This document shows, in pieces, positions 16,989-25,265 of a DNA stretch of 64,000 nucleotides. Every line of letters starts with the position of its first letter. Position 1 is the stretch's first letter. The stretch comes from Flavobacterium sp. LC2016-01. Lineage in GTDB: Bacteria; Bacteroidota; Bacteroidia; Flavobacteriales; Flavobacteriaceae. Under the pieces are notes generated by a model. That model had not been told where the DNA came from. It saw only the letters and a list, made by a program, of their open reading frames with translations, and did not search any database. The translations under genes and the position numbers were made by a program. The stretch spans positions 558,001-622,000 of the forward strand of contig NZ_WMIC01000002.1 of assembly GCF_009711135.1 (NCBI RefSeq), given 5' to 3'.

Positions 16989-17909
16989 CTATTCTAAAGT
17001 AATCGAAGAACTGCCCATTATTTCTTGTTTGTCGAAGAAGTTGATAAAATAAGTTCCTTTTTTAAACTTGGCTAATTCATCATTTAAAACGCCATAAGCA
17101 TTAGCCATCTTTCCTTGATAATCCACCCCAACTAAAAAACTGTAAACTAACGCCTTATCATTGCCAAATTCTATTAGTTTATTCTCTCCTAAAACGGTAT
17201 TATTTTGATCTAAAACCTGAATATAATAGACTCTTTTTCCGGTTTTTGCAACAGAACTTCCATTGACAGAAAAACTAATTTTGAGCTTGTCCGTGTTTTT
17301 TGCTTTCGTAGTTTCTTGTTCTTTTCCAGAACTTTTTTCGTTAAGAGCTGTAACTTTAAAATTCCCTAAAGAAAGCTTTGAAGCATCTTTTAATGTAGAT
17401 TCTAATTTTTTTTGTTTTGAAATTAAAGTGTCATTTGCAGCCTTTTGCTTATACATGACAACATTCTGATTTTCAATCTCATTTAACAAATTTTTATTCT
17501 GAGATTTTAATTTTTTAATCTCAGCAATTTTTGTATCTAACGTAATTTTCAAATCTGAAAGTTGGTTGCGGTAAATTTTAATTTGTTCGCTCGATGGATT
17601 TTTAGAAGCTCTTATGATTTCCATCAAATTCTCAATATTCTTTTTTTCAAGTTCTAATTCTTGAGAAAGTGCCGTTTTTTCGAAAATAGCAACATCATAA
17701 GCTAATTTCAAATTATTTAACGAATCTAATATATTTTCCTGATCAATAGACTCTGAGGCAGGACCAGTAATTTCTAATCTGCTTGCTGATGACTCATCTA
17801 AAGCGTTATTTGGTTCGTTGCTAAAAATCAAATATGTAGCACCTATACCAAAAATAAAAATTACTGCAAAAAGTGCTTTTATCCAGCTATCTTTGTAATT
17901 TTTCTTCAT
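16989..17909 (-). CDS. Single-pass membrane protein with long coiled coil
   Basis: The 306-residue product has a transmembrane segment at residues ~11-30 (ALFAVIFIFGIGATYLIF), then a coiled-coil region (~55-175) rich in Leu/Lys/Glu heptads, and a beta-rich C-terminal domain of ~120 residues (LKISFSVNGSSVAKTGKRVYYIQVLD...) probably in the periplasm. No named family recognised; similar proteins are common in flavobacteria. It has its own promoter at 17929-17956. Confidence 0.65.
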   Translation of the reverse strand: MKKNYKDSWIKALFAVIFIFGIGATYLIFSNEPNNALDESSASRLEITGPASESIDQENILDSLNNLKLAYDVAIFEKTALSQELELEKKNIENLMEIIRASKNPSSEQIKIYRNQLSDLKITLDTKIAEIKKLKSQNKNLLNEIENQNVVMYKQKAANDTLISKQKKLESTLKDASKLSLGNFKVTALNEKSSGKEQETTKAKNTDKLKISFSVNGSSVAKTGKRVYYIQVLDQNNTVLGENKLIEFGNDKALVYSFLVGVDYQGKMANAYGVLNDELAKFKKGTYFINFFDKQEIMGSSSITLE

Positions 17910-17928
17910 AATTAATCATAATTTTCTG

Positions 17929-17956
17929 CAAAAATACCATAAATTAACAACTACAA
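17929..17956 (-). promoter_or_regulatory. Promoter of the coiled-coil membrane protein
   Basis: The minus strand reads TTG-N17-TATTTTTG, ending 20 bases before the ATG at 17909. The gap 17910-18275 otherwise holds only this and the suf promoter; nothing else was seen in it. Confidence 0.6.
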
Positions 17957-18158
17957 ACAGGTAAATATACGGTATTTTAACTCTTTTATAAAACTCTTAA
18001 CAGTTTAACAGTGAATAAATTAAGTTTTTGTAAGTTTCTTTTTATTTATCTAAGAATAACACCGCTTTACGAAGAATTTTAAAACACAAAATAACTTCTA
18101 TCTATTTTAACATTTGTTATAATAATGTGAAGCGTTATGGAAAAAGGTTTTTAAGTCG

Positions 18159-18166
18159 TATCTTTG
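18159..18166 (+). promoter_or_regulatory. -7 box of the suf operon
   Basis: TATCTTTG matches TAnnTTTG. No clear TTG lies at -33, which may mean an activator is needed. The leader to the first suf ATG is about 105 bases, long enough for regulatory structure, but no known riboswitch was recognised. Confidence 0.5.
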
Positions 18167-18275
18167 CAGACAATTTCATTTGAACATCGAAATTGGCATT
18201 TAATTTTATGTAATAATTTGATTACTATTTGAATGCAGATTAAAAATGATCTTTTAAAAACAAATACCATAAACA

Positions 18276-18605
18276 ATGATAAAGGTTTCTGATACAGCCA
18301 AAAAGAAAATCATCGACTTGATGACAGATGATGGTTTTGATGCCGCAAGCGACTACGTAAGAGTGGGCGTAAAAAGTGGTGGATGCTCTGGTTTGTCGTA
18401 CGATTTAAAGTTTGACAAAACCAAAGGCGATGATGACAAGATATTCGTAGACAATGATATACAAATAGCAGTTGAGAAAAAATCATTCCTATATTTAGCC
18501 GGAACAATTCTTGAATTTTCAGGCGGATTAAACGGAAAAGGATTCGTTTTCAATAATCCAAATGCAAGCAGAACTTGCGGATGCGGAGAATCATTCTCTC
18601 TTTAG
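18276..18605 (+). CDS. sufA: HesB/IscA-family iron-sulfur assembly protein
   Basis: The 109-residue A-type carrier has the three conserved cysteines: one in GGCSGLSYDLKFD (Cys ~39) and two in the C-terminal CGCGESF. These bind and pass on Fe-S clusters. As the first gene of the suf operon it is the expected SufA/IscA carrier. The symbol is by position and family; IscA and SufA cannot be told apart by sequence alone. Confidence 0.9.
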   Translation: MIKVSDTAKKKIIDLMTDDGFDAASDYVRVGVKSGGCSGLSYDLKFDKTKGDDDKIFVDNDIQIAVEKKSFLYLAGTILEFSGGLNGKGFVFNNPNASRTCGCGESFSL

Positions 18606-18667
18606 TCAAAAGCCGAAAGTCGTAAAGTCATAAAGACTAAATTGACTTCAAACTTTGGACTTTAAAA
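18606..18667 (+). repeat. AAAGTC-type intergenic repeat, copy A
   Basis: The gap between the sufA-like gene and sufB contains AAAGTCGTAAAGTCATAAAG on the left and GACTTCAAACTTTGGACTTT on the right. This is a degenerate inverted copy of the same motif found at 21396, 21800 and 27802. It starts directly after the stop codon. Confidence 0.6.
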
Positions 18668-18688
18668 CTACTTAGACAATAAAAAATA

Positions 18689-20137
18689 ATGAGCAAATAC
18701 ACAGAAGACGATTTAAAAATCGAACTCGAAACTAAAGAATACGAATACGGATTTTATACTGATATAGAATCTGAAACGTTTCCTATTGGCTTAAACGAAG
18801 ACATCGTGAGAGCTATTTCTCTTAAAAAAGAAGAACCTGAATGGATGACCGATTGGCGTATTGAAGCTTTTCGCGCATGGAAAGAAATGATCGAACCGGA
18901 ATGGGCAAATGTTCGTTACGAAAAACCAGATTTTCAAGCCATATCTTATTATTCAGCTCCTAAACAAGTAGATCCAAACAAAACTCTGGACGACGTTGAT
19001 CCGGAATTGTTAGAAATGTACAAAAAGTTAGGAATCTCTGTTGATGAGCAAAAAATGATGAACAATGTCGCTATGGATATTGTTGTCGATTCTGTTTCTG
19101 TAGCCACAACTTTCAAGAAAACTTTGGCCGAAAAAGGAATTATTTTCTGTCCAATTTCTGAAGCTATCAAAGAACATCCTGAATTAGTAAAAAAATATTT
19201 AGGAACTGTTGTACCTCAAAAAGACAACTTCTACGCAGCATTAAACTCAGCGGTTTTCTCTGACGGAAGTTTCTGTTATATCCCAAAAGGTGTTCGTTGC
19301 CCAATGGAACTTTCAACGTATTTCAGAATCAATCAGGCAGGAACCGGACAATTCGAAAGAACTTTGGTTATTGCTGATGCTGGAAGTTACGTTTCTTATT
19401 TAGAAGGTTGTACTGCACCAAGCCGTGACGAAAACCAATTACACGCCGCTGTGGTTGAATTAATCGCTTTGGATGATGCTGAAATTAAATATTCAACTGT
19501 TCAAAACTGGTTCCCAGGAAACAAAGAAGGAAAAGGTGGAGTTTACAACTTCGTAACCAAAAGAGGTTTATGCGAAACAAACGCTAAAATTTCATGGACG
19601 CAAGTTGAAACAGGTTCTGCTGTAACCTGGAAATATCCTTCTTGCGTACTTAAAGGAGACAATTCGGTTGGAGAATTTTATTCAATCGCGGTTACCAATA
19701 ATCACCAGCAAGCAGATACCGGAACTAAAATGATCCATTTAGGAAAAAACACTAAATCGACTATTATCTCTAAAGGTATTTCGGCTGGAAAATCACAAAA
19801 TAGTTACCGTGGTTTAGTGCAAATCTCTCCAAGAGCGGACAATGCAAGAAACTTTTCACAATGTGATTCATTATTAATGGGTAACAATTGCGGTGCGCAT
19901 ACTTTCCCTTATATCGAAAGTAAAAATCCATCAGCAAAAATTGAGCACGAAGCAACGACAAGTAAAATTGGAGAAGATCAGGTTTTTTATTGCAACCAAA
20001 GAGGTATCCCGACTGAAAAAGCGATTGCCTTAATTGTAAACGGTTTCAGTAAAGATGTATTGAACAAACTTCCAATGGAATTTGCGGTTGAAGCGCAAAA
20101 ATTATTGGAGATTTCGTTAGAAGGTTCGGTTGGATAA
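18689..20137 (+). CDS. sufB: Fe-S cluster assembly scaffold SufB
   Basis: The 482-residue protein has full SufB length and the family's beta-helix core (e.g. [19 protein letters not shown] and [13 protein letters not shown] [14 protein letters not shown] near the end). It forms the SufBC2D scaffold with SufC and SufD, where new Fe-S clusters are built from sulfur delivered by SufS/SufE. The N-terminal [21 protein letters not shown] is typical of the Bacteroidota branch. It lies between two repeat-bearing or non-suf insertions but is intact. Confidence 0.96.
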   Translation: MSKYTEDDLKIELETKEYEYGFYTDIESETFPIGLNEDIVRAISLKKEEPEWMTDWRIEAFRAWKEMIEPEWANVRYEKPDFQAISYYSAPKQVDPNKTLDDVDPELLEMYKKLGISVDEQKMMNNVAMDIVVDSVSVATTFKKTLAEKGIIFCPISEAIKEHPELVKKYLGTVVPQKDNFYAALNSAVFSDGSFCYIPKGVRCPMELSTYFRINQAGTGQFERTLVIADAGSYVSYLEGCTAPSRDENQLHAAVVELIALDDAEIKYSTVQNWFPGNKEGKGGVYNFVTKRGLCETNAKISWTQVETGSAVTWKYPSCVLKGDNSVGEFYSIAVTNNHQQADTGTKMIHLGKNTKSTIISKGISAGKSQNSYRGLVQISPRADNARNFSQCDSLLMGNNCGAHTFPYIESKNPSAKIEHEATTSKIGEDQVFYCNQRGIPTEKAIALIVNGFSKDVLNKLPMEFAVEAQKLLEISLEGSVG

Positions 20138-20144
20138 TTGGAAG

Positions 20145-20633
20145 ATGGAAAATAAAAAAGTCATCATTTTAGGTTCATCCCGAAAAAATGGAAACACAAC
20201 AAAAATTGTGGATGAAATTTCTAAGGAACATCACATTGATGTAGTGAATCTAAGTGATTACAATATTTCGTATTATGATTACGAAAGCAAAAATATAGAC
20301 GATGATTTTCTTCCTTTAATAAGAAGAATATTGGAAGAATACGACACCTTACTTTTTGCAACGCCGGTTTATTGGTATAATATGAGCGGTATTATGAAGG
20401 TTTTCTTTGATCGTATTTCAGATTTAATCCGAATTGAAAAAGAAACCGGAAGAAAACTAAGAGGAAAGAAAATTGGAGTGATTACAAATTCACACGATAA
20501 TGAAATCGAAGACAGTTTTTACATTCCGTTCAAAAAATCAGCCGATTATTTAGGCATGGAATATTTAGGACACGCGCATTTTAATGCCAACATCCTAAAC
20601 CAACAAACAAAAATAGAATTGACATTTATATAA
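20145..20633 (+). CDS. Flavodoxin-fold NAD(P)H-dependent FMN reductase
   Basis: The 162-residue product has the FMN phosphate-binding loop GSSRKNGNT at residues ~10-18 and the flavin-contact segment TPVYWYNMSGIMKVFFDR (~80), typical of NADPH-dependent FMN reductase/flavodoxin-like oxidoreductases. I use the ATG at 20145; an upstream TTG at 20130 would overlap sufB. It sits 7 bases after sufB and 13 before sufC, so it is co-transcribed. It could supply electrons for cluster assembly or repair, but this is inference; it is not a standard suf gene. Confidence 0.8.
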   Translation: MENKKVIILGSSRKNGNTTKIVDEISKEHHIDVVNLSDYNISYYDYESKNIDDDFLPLIRRILEEYDTLLFATPVYWYNMSGIMKVFFDRISDLIRIEKETGRKLRGKKIGVITNSHDNEIEDSFYIPFKKSADYLGMEYLGHAHFNANILNQQTKIELTFI

Positions 20634-20646
20634 AATAAAAAAAACA

Positions 20647-21393
20647 ATGTTATCAATAAAAAACCTTCACGCCTCAATTGGTGATAAAGAAATCCTGAAA
20701 GGAATTAATATAGAAGTTAAAGCTGGCGAAGTACACGCTATCATGGGACCAAACGGTTCTGGAAAAAGTACACTTTCGGCTGTTATTGCCGGAAACGAAA
20801 ACTACGAAGTTACGGATGGAGAAGTTTTCCTTGACGGAGAAGATCTTGCTGATTTAGCTCCTGAAGAAAGAGCACACAAAGGAGTTTTCCTTTCTTTTCA
20901 ATATCCTGTAGAAATTCCTGGAGTTAGTGTTACTAATTTCATGAAAACGGCGATCAACGAAACTCGTAAAGCAAACGGACAAGAAGAAATGCCGGCAAAC
21001 GAAATGTTGAAAGTAATTCGTGAGAAATCTGAATTATTAGAAATTGATCGTAAATTTTTATCTCGTTCTTTAAATGAAGGTTTTTCTGGAGGAGAGAAAA
21101 AAAGAAATGAGATTTTCCAAATGGCAATGTTAGAGCCAAAATTAGCAATCCTTGACGAAACTGATTCTGGTCTTGATATCGATGCTTTAAGAATTGTTGC
21201 TAACGGAGTGAACAAATTAAAAAGCGACAAAAACGCTATTATCGTAATTACGCACTACCAACGTTTGCTAGATTATATCGTTCCTGATTTCGTTCACGTT
21301 CTTTACAACGGAAGAATCGTAAAATCCGGAGGAAAAGAATTGGCTTACGAGCTTGAGGAAAAAGGATACGACTGGATCAAAGCAGAGAATTAG
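20647..21393 (+). CDS. sufC: Fe-S cluster assembly ATPase SufC
   Basis: The 248-residue ABC ATPase has Walker A GPNGSGKST (~35-43), signature LNEGFSGGEKKRNE (~145), Walker B LAILDETDSGLD (~170) and the switch His in VITHYQRLL. This exact signature and the DSGLD sequence are diagnostic of SufC. It powers the SufBCD scaffold. Confidence 0.97.
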   Translation: MLSIKNLHASIGDKEILKGINIEVKAGEVHAIMGPNGSGKSTLSAVIAGNENYEVTDGEVFLDGEDLADLAPEERAHKGVFLSFQYPVEIPGVSVTNFMKTAINETRKANGQEEMPANEMLKVIREKSELLEIDRKFLSRSLNEGFSGGEKKRNEIFQMAMLEPKLAILDETDSGLDIDALRIVANGVNKLKSDKNAIIVITHYQRLLDYIVPDFVHVLYNGRIVKSGGKELAYELEEKGYDWIKAEN

Positions 21394-21395
21394 TC

Positions 21396-21434
21396 AGTCA
21401 TAAAGTCGAAAGTCAAAAGTCATAAAGTCGAAAA
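21396..21434 (+). repeat. AAAGTC-type intergenic repeat, copy B (left flank of S23 gene)
   Basis: The gap contains CATAAAGTCGAAAGTC and then AAAGTCATAAAGTCGAAA (21416-21433). The latter 18 bases recur exactly at 21800-21817, so the S23-type gene lies between direct repeats. Confidence 0.75.
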
Positions 21435-21440
21435 TACAAT

Positions 21441-21809
21441 ATGAGTAAGTTCAAATCTTTTGAGGAAATAAATTCCTGGCAAAAATCCAGAATCTTCAAT
21501 AAGAAAATATATTTGATTACTGAAAATTCTAATTTCAAAAAAGACTTTGATTTTGTTAGACAAATAAGACGTGCATCACTTTCGATATCATCAAATATAG
21601 CAGAAGGTTTTGAGAGAAATACAGACAAAGAGTTTATTTACTTTTTATATGTAGCCAAAGCATCTGCAGGAGAAGTTAGATCTCAATTATATTTAGCTTT
21701 TGATTTAGAATATATTATAAAAGAAGAATTTGAAATGCTTTTAGAATCGATTACAGAAATATCGAAATTACTAAGCGGTTTCATTAAATATTTGAGCCCA
21801 AAGTCATAA
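21441..21809 (+). CDS. Four-helix bundle protein (S23 / 23S rRNA intervening-sequence family)
   Basis: The 122-residue, all-helical product has the family core FVRQIRRASLSISSNIAEGFER (split motif RRAS...SNIAEG) at ~35-57 and a FIKYL-like end. The family was first found inside 23S rRNA intervening sequences; free-standing copies occur in many Bacteroidota, and related proteins (Avd) assist some retroelements. Here it interrupts the suf operon between sufC and sufD and is bracketed by 18-base direct repeats. Its stop codon falls inside the right repeat. Function is unknown; it is likely a recent insertion. Confidence 0.9.
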   Translation: MSKFKSFEEINSWQKSRIFNKKIYLITENSNFKKDFDFVRQIRRASLSISSNIAEGFERNTDKEFIYFLYVAKASAGEVRSQLYLAFDLEYIIKEEFEMLLESITEISKLLSGFIKYLSPKS

Positions 21810-21917
21810 AGTCGAAAGTCATAAAGTCAAAAACTTTATGCTTTAATTCTTGACCTTTAGGCAAAAACAGTCGACAATCCTAAGTCTTTTGACTTTCGAC
21901 TTTCGACTTTAAGACTA
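21800..21917 (+). repeat. AAAGTC-type intergenic repeat, copy C (right flank of S23 gene)
   Basis: It begins inside the last codons of the S23 gene with AAAGTCATAAAGTCGAAAG, followed by CATAAAGTC. About 60 bases later comes the inverted half GACTTTCGACTTTCGACTTT, ending 10 bases before the sufD ATG. The full element is about 118 bases. Confidence 0.75.
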
Positions 21918-21926
21918 AAAAGAACA

Positions 21927-23243
21927 ATGGATTTAAAAGAAAAATTAGTATCGTCTTTTATGGCTTTTGAAGAGCGTGTCGATGTACATTCAGATTTACA
22001 TGACATACGCACAAATGCTTTAAAAAACTTCGAAAATAAAGGTTTCCCAACCAAAAAAGAAGAAGCTTGGAAATATACATCGCTAAATGCCATCTTAAAA
22101 AATGACTTTACGGTTTTTCCAAAGCAGGAAAATGCAATCGAATTTAATCAGGTAAAAAAATACTTTTTACACGAAATTGATACTTACAAATTAGTATTTA
22201 TCGATGGTGTTTTCAGTTCGCATTTGTCTTCTACAACGCATGACGGAATCGATGTTTGCTTGATGTCATCGGCATTGACCAAACCAAAATATAAAATGAT
22301 TATTGATACGTACTTCAATCAGATTGCAAGTAAAGATGATAGTTTGACTTCATTGAATACTGCTTTTGCAATGGAAGGTGCTTTTATCAATATTCCGAAG
22401 AAAAAAGTAGCTGATAAACCAATTGAGATTATGTATTTCTCAACTGGAAATGAATCAGCTTTAATGGTTCAGCCAAGAAATTTGGTTATTGTGGGTGAAA
22501 ATTCACATGTTCAAATTATCGAGCGTCACCAAAGTTTGAATGAAAACCCGGTTTTAACCAATTCGGTTACCGAAATTTTTGCTCAAAAACGTGCGATTAT
22601 TGATTATTATAAAATTCAAAACGATAACAGTGAAGCCAATTTAATTGACAACACTTACGTTTCGCAACAACAGGAAAGTCATGCTTATGTGCACACTTTC
22701 TCTTTTGGTGGAAATTTAACGCGTAACAATTTAAACTTTTATCACTTTGGTGAAAGATTGACCAGTACGTTAAACGGAATTTCGATCTTAAATGACAAAC
22801 AACACGTTGATCATTATACTTTGGTAAACCACGCAACACCAAACTGCGAAAGTTTCCAGGATTATAAAGGAATTTTTTCTGATCGTTCAACAGGAGTTTT
22901 CAACGGAAAAGTTTTGGTTGAAAAAGAAGCTCAAAAAACAAATGCTTTCCAAAAAAGCAACAACATTTTATTGAGTGACAAAGCAACGATCAACGCAAAA
23001 CCACAATTAGAGATTTTTGCTGATGATGTAAAATGTTCTCACGGTTGTACAGTTGGACAGCTTGACGAAACAGCAATGTTCTACATGCAGTCTCGTGGTA
23101 TTCCTCAAAAAGAAGCTAAAGCTTTATTGATGTACGCATTCTCAAATGCCGTTATCGAAAGCATTAAAATACCAGAATTAAAACAAAGAATTACTAAAAT
23201 CATTGCCATGAAATTAGGCGTGAATTTAGGATTTGATTTGTAG
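21927..23243 (+). CDS. sufD: Fe-S cluster assembly protein SufD
   Basis: The 438-residue product has the N-terminal GFPTKKEEAWKYTSL motif (~36-50) and the C-terminal SHGCTVGQLDE...SRGIPQKEAKALL signature of SufD. It partners with SufB and SufC in the scaffold. It starts just downstream of repeat copy C and ends before a strong terminator. Confidence 0.96.
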   Translation: MDLKEKLVSSFMAFEERVDVHSDLHDIRTNALKNFENKGFPTKKEEAWKYTSLNAILKNDFTVFPKQENAIEFNQVKKYFLHEIDTYKLVFIDGVFSSHLSSTTHDGIDVCLMSSALTKPKYKMIIDTYFNQIASKDDSLTSLNTAFAMEGAFINIPKKKVADKPIEIMYFSTGNESALMVQPRNLVIVGENSHVQIIERHQSLNENPVLTNSVTEIFAQKRAIIDYYKIQNDNSEANLIDNTYVSQQQESHAYVHTFSFGGNLTRNNLNFYHFGERLTSTLNGISILNDKQHVDHYTLVNHATPNCESFQDYKGIFSDRSTGVFNGKVLVEKEAQKTNAFQKSNNILLSDKATINAKPQLEIFADDVKCSHGCTVGQLDETAMFYMQSRGIPQKEAKALLMYAFSNAVIESIKIPELKQRITKIIAMKLGVNLGFDL

Positions 23244-23267
23244 AAAATTCTATTAATCTTAATATTC

Positions 23268-23304
23268 AAACCCGACAGTTTTTAAAACCTGTCGGGTTTT
23301 TTTT
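23268..23304 (+). terminator. Terminator of the suf operon, first part
   Basis: AAACCCGACAG (23268-23278) pairs with CTGTCGGGTTT (23289-23299), followed by a run of eight T. It lies 25 bases after the sufD stop. Confidence 0.9.
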
Positions 23305-23322
23305 ATTTAATTTTAAAAGCTA

Positions 23323-23691
23323 CTAGCCTAATTTTTCTACTTTGCTTTTTAACAAATTAAGTTCTTTTGAAGAAATGGGCGAATACCAAAATTCAACATC
23401 TTTCCCTTCGTCTTTTAAAATAATTACTCCATTTTGAATACTTTCAATATCCTTAAAATTAATCATTTCATTATCAAAATAAATATTCTCTTCGTCAAAC
23501 TCTATTGTTTTAAATTTCTTGAATTTTCTATTTAAAAAGAAAGCCCAAGAAGAAAACAAAACACAAAAAATAATTGCAGGAAGTTCCTGAATCAATATAC
23601 TATATATTAAGAATCCAAATGACCCGATAAAAATTATTTTGAAAACCAAATTATATAAAAAGCTAATTTCATTGTTTAATTTATACCTCAT
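23323..23691 (-). CDS. Small two-helix membrane protein of unknown function
   Basis: The 122-residue product has two hydrophobic segments at ~12-50 (LVFKIIFIGSFGFLIYSIL and PAIIFCVLFSSWAFFL) and then a soluble C-terminal half (FDEENIYFDNEMINFKDIESI) that resembles a small PH-like/PepSY-type beta domain. It lies 3 bases after the serine hydrolase stop, so it is co-transcribed with it. No family recognised. Confidence 0.65.
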   Translation of the reverse strand: MRYKLNNEISFLYNLVFKIIFIGSFGFLIYSILIQELPAIIFCVLFSSWAFFLNRKFKKFKTIEFDEENIYFDNEMINFKDIESIQNGVIILKDEGKDVEFWYSPISSKELNLLKSKVEKLG

Positions 23692-23694
23692 AAA

Positions 23695-25044
23695 TTATTT
23701 CTTCACACTCTCAATAATCCCTTTCAAAAACCCATTAAAATCAAAACCAGGTTCTTCTTCCTTCACTCCCATTCTCACAATTACCATATCCAAAGACGGA
23801 ATAATCGCCACCATTTGACCCTGATAACCACTGCAATAAAACATATCTCTAGGAACATCTGGAAATTTTCCTCCGGCATTTAGCCAAAATTGCGCTCCAT
23901 ATTTTCCTTGAGAAGTATTCGTTGGTGTTGCTGTGTATTTTACCCAGCTTTCGTCCAGAATTTGTTCGCCGTTCCAGTTTCCTTTATGAAGATATAATAA
24001 TCCAAATTTTGACCAATCTCTTGGCGTTGCCCATCCATAAGACGAACCTACAAAAGTGCCAGACATATCTTGTTCGACAATCATCGAATTCATTCCGATT
24101 TTATCGATTACGGCGCTGTACCAAAAATCAAGATATTCTTGTTGTGTTTTAAATTGGCTTCTTAAAATTCGGGATAATAAATTGGTTGTTCCTGACGAAT
24201 AATACCAATGTGTGTTTGGTTTATATTTCGCTGGTTTATCCATTTGCACTTTTCCCATATCTTCAGATTGGAACAGCATTTGAGTTGCGTCGCAGATTGT
24301 GCTGTAGTTTTCTTCCCATTCTAAACCGGAATTCATGTGAAGCAAATCGTTAACCGTAATATTTTTACGTTCATCATTTTGCCATTCTTTGATTGGCGCT
24401 GGTTTGTAAATATCAATTTTTCCTTGTTTAGCTAAAACTCCAAAAGCCGAACTTGTAATACTTTTTGTCATCGACCAGCCTAAAATTTTGCTGTCTTTAT
24501 TAAAACCCGTATCGTATTTTTCTCCAATTAATTTGTCTTTGTACAAAACAACAACGGCACGCGTACGTTTTGCTTTTCCGCCATTTTTATCGAAAGAATC
24601 ATCAATTGCTTTTTTCAATTTTGCGTAATCTACATTCGCGAAAGCGGTATCTTTTGGCTCACTATTCCCGTAAGGAAAAGGAAGATTATTAACCAATTTT
24701 GTTCTTTTCGGAAGCAAATAGGGTTTTGAAACATCATAATCATCATTAATTAATAAAGCACCCAAACCGTCTCTGTAAATTGCTTTTCTTTCTTTCAAAC
24801 CATAAACCGCCGATGTAGCAAATTTTCCGGCATCGTTAATTGTATTTGTTGCGAGATCTAATAAATGAATATCATTATCGGTTTTTTGAATTAAATCTAA
24901 AGAACGATGATCCATAAAATGTCCTGATGCCACACTTTTAGCAGAAAAACCAGAAATCAAATCCAATTTCGGATAAGTTGTAAATCCGAAATACAAGAAA
25001 GCAAGAACTAAAACAAGCGCCAATACTTTGAGAAACTTTTTCAT
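23695..25044 (-). CDS. Beta-lactamase-family serine hydrolase (class C fold)
   Basis: The 449-residue product has an N-terminal membrane anchor or signal (VLALVLVLAFLYFGF) and the catalytic SxxK in WSMTKS (~205), with the YSSGTTN segment (~285) in the position of the Tyr motif. The layout is that of the beta-lactamase/esterase/peptidase family (class C-like), probably periplasmic. The substrate is unknown; this does not imply antibiotic resistance. It separates sufD from sufS on the opposite strand. Confidence 0.8.
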   Translation of the reverse strand: MKKFLKVLALVLVLAFLYFGFTTYPKLDLISGFSAKSVASGHFMDHRSLDLIQKTDNDIHLLDLATNTINDAGKFATSAVYGLKERKAIYRDGLGALLINDDYDVSKPYLLPKRTKLVNNLPFPYGNSEPKDTAFANVDYAKLKKAIDDSFDKNGGKAKRTRAVVVLYKDKLIGEKYDTGFNKDSKILGWSMTKSITSSAFGVLAKQGKIDIYKPAPIKEWQNDERKNITVNDLLHMNSGLEWEENYSTICDATQMLFQSEDMGKVQMDKPAKYKPNTHWYYSSGTTNLLSRILRSQFKTQQEYLDFWYSAVIDKIGMNSMIVEQDMSGTFVGSSYGWATPRDWSKFGLLYLHKGNWNGEQILDESWVKYTATPTNTSQGKYGAQFWLNAGGKFPDVPRDMFYCSGYQGQMVAIIPSLDMVIVRMGVKEEEPGFDFNGFLKGIIESVKK

Positions 25045-25126
25045 AATGATGTTAGATATTTTTAATGCAATATAAATAATTTATGTTCACGTTTTTAGAA
25101 CTCAAATTACAAATACAATTAAGATA

Positions 25127-25243
25127 ATGCAGAAAACTGAATCAATTTTTATGGAATCAGCATTTACGCCTTCTGGCAATGGTGTCATAAAAGGAAATTA
25201 TAGAATTGCCGTGGAAACAAATTTAGTTTTAGTACTTTTGTAA
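25127..25243 (+). CDS. Possible small protein upstream of sufS
   Basis: An ATG-to-TAA frame of 38 codons in the gap between the serine hydrolase and sufS encodes a peptide starting MQKTESIFMESAFTPSGNG and ending VLVLL. It is less AT-rich than the flanking sequence. No clear ribosome-binding site and no known relative could be checked. Its end overlaps the likely sufS -7 box, which argues against it. Low confidence. Confidence 0.2.
   Translation: MQKTESIFMESAFTPSGNGVIKGNYRIAVETNLVLVLL
25233..25240 (+). promoter_or_regulatory. -7 box of the sufS operon
   Basis: TACTTTTG fits TAnnTTTG and lies 25 bases before the sufS ATG. The nearest TTG (25206-25208) is 24 bases upstream, longer than usual. 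Confidence 0.5.
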
Positions 25244-25265
25244 ATAGATTTTTTCTAAATAAGAC

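Noticed and set aside
18167..18275. Riboswitch in the suf leader
   Set aside because: The leader is long enough, but I could not trace a conserved fold of any known class.
20130..20144. Longer start (TTG) of the flavin reductase
   Set aside because: It would overlap sufB and add residues not expected before the flavodoxin fold; the ATG at 20145 is better placed.
23695..25044. Beta-lactam resistance gene
   Set aside because: The class C-like serine hydrolase family is broad; the protein is longer than AmpC and lacks clear resistance-type motifs beyond SxxK.
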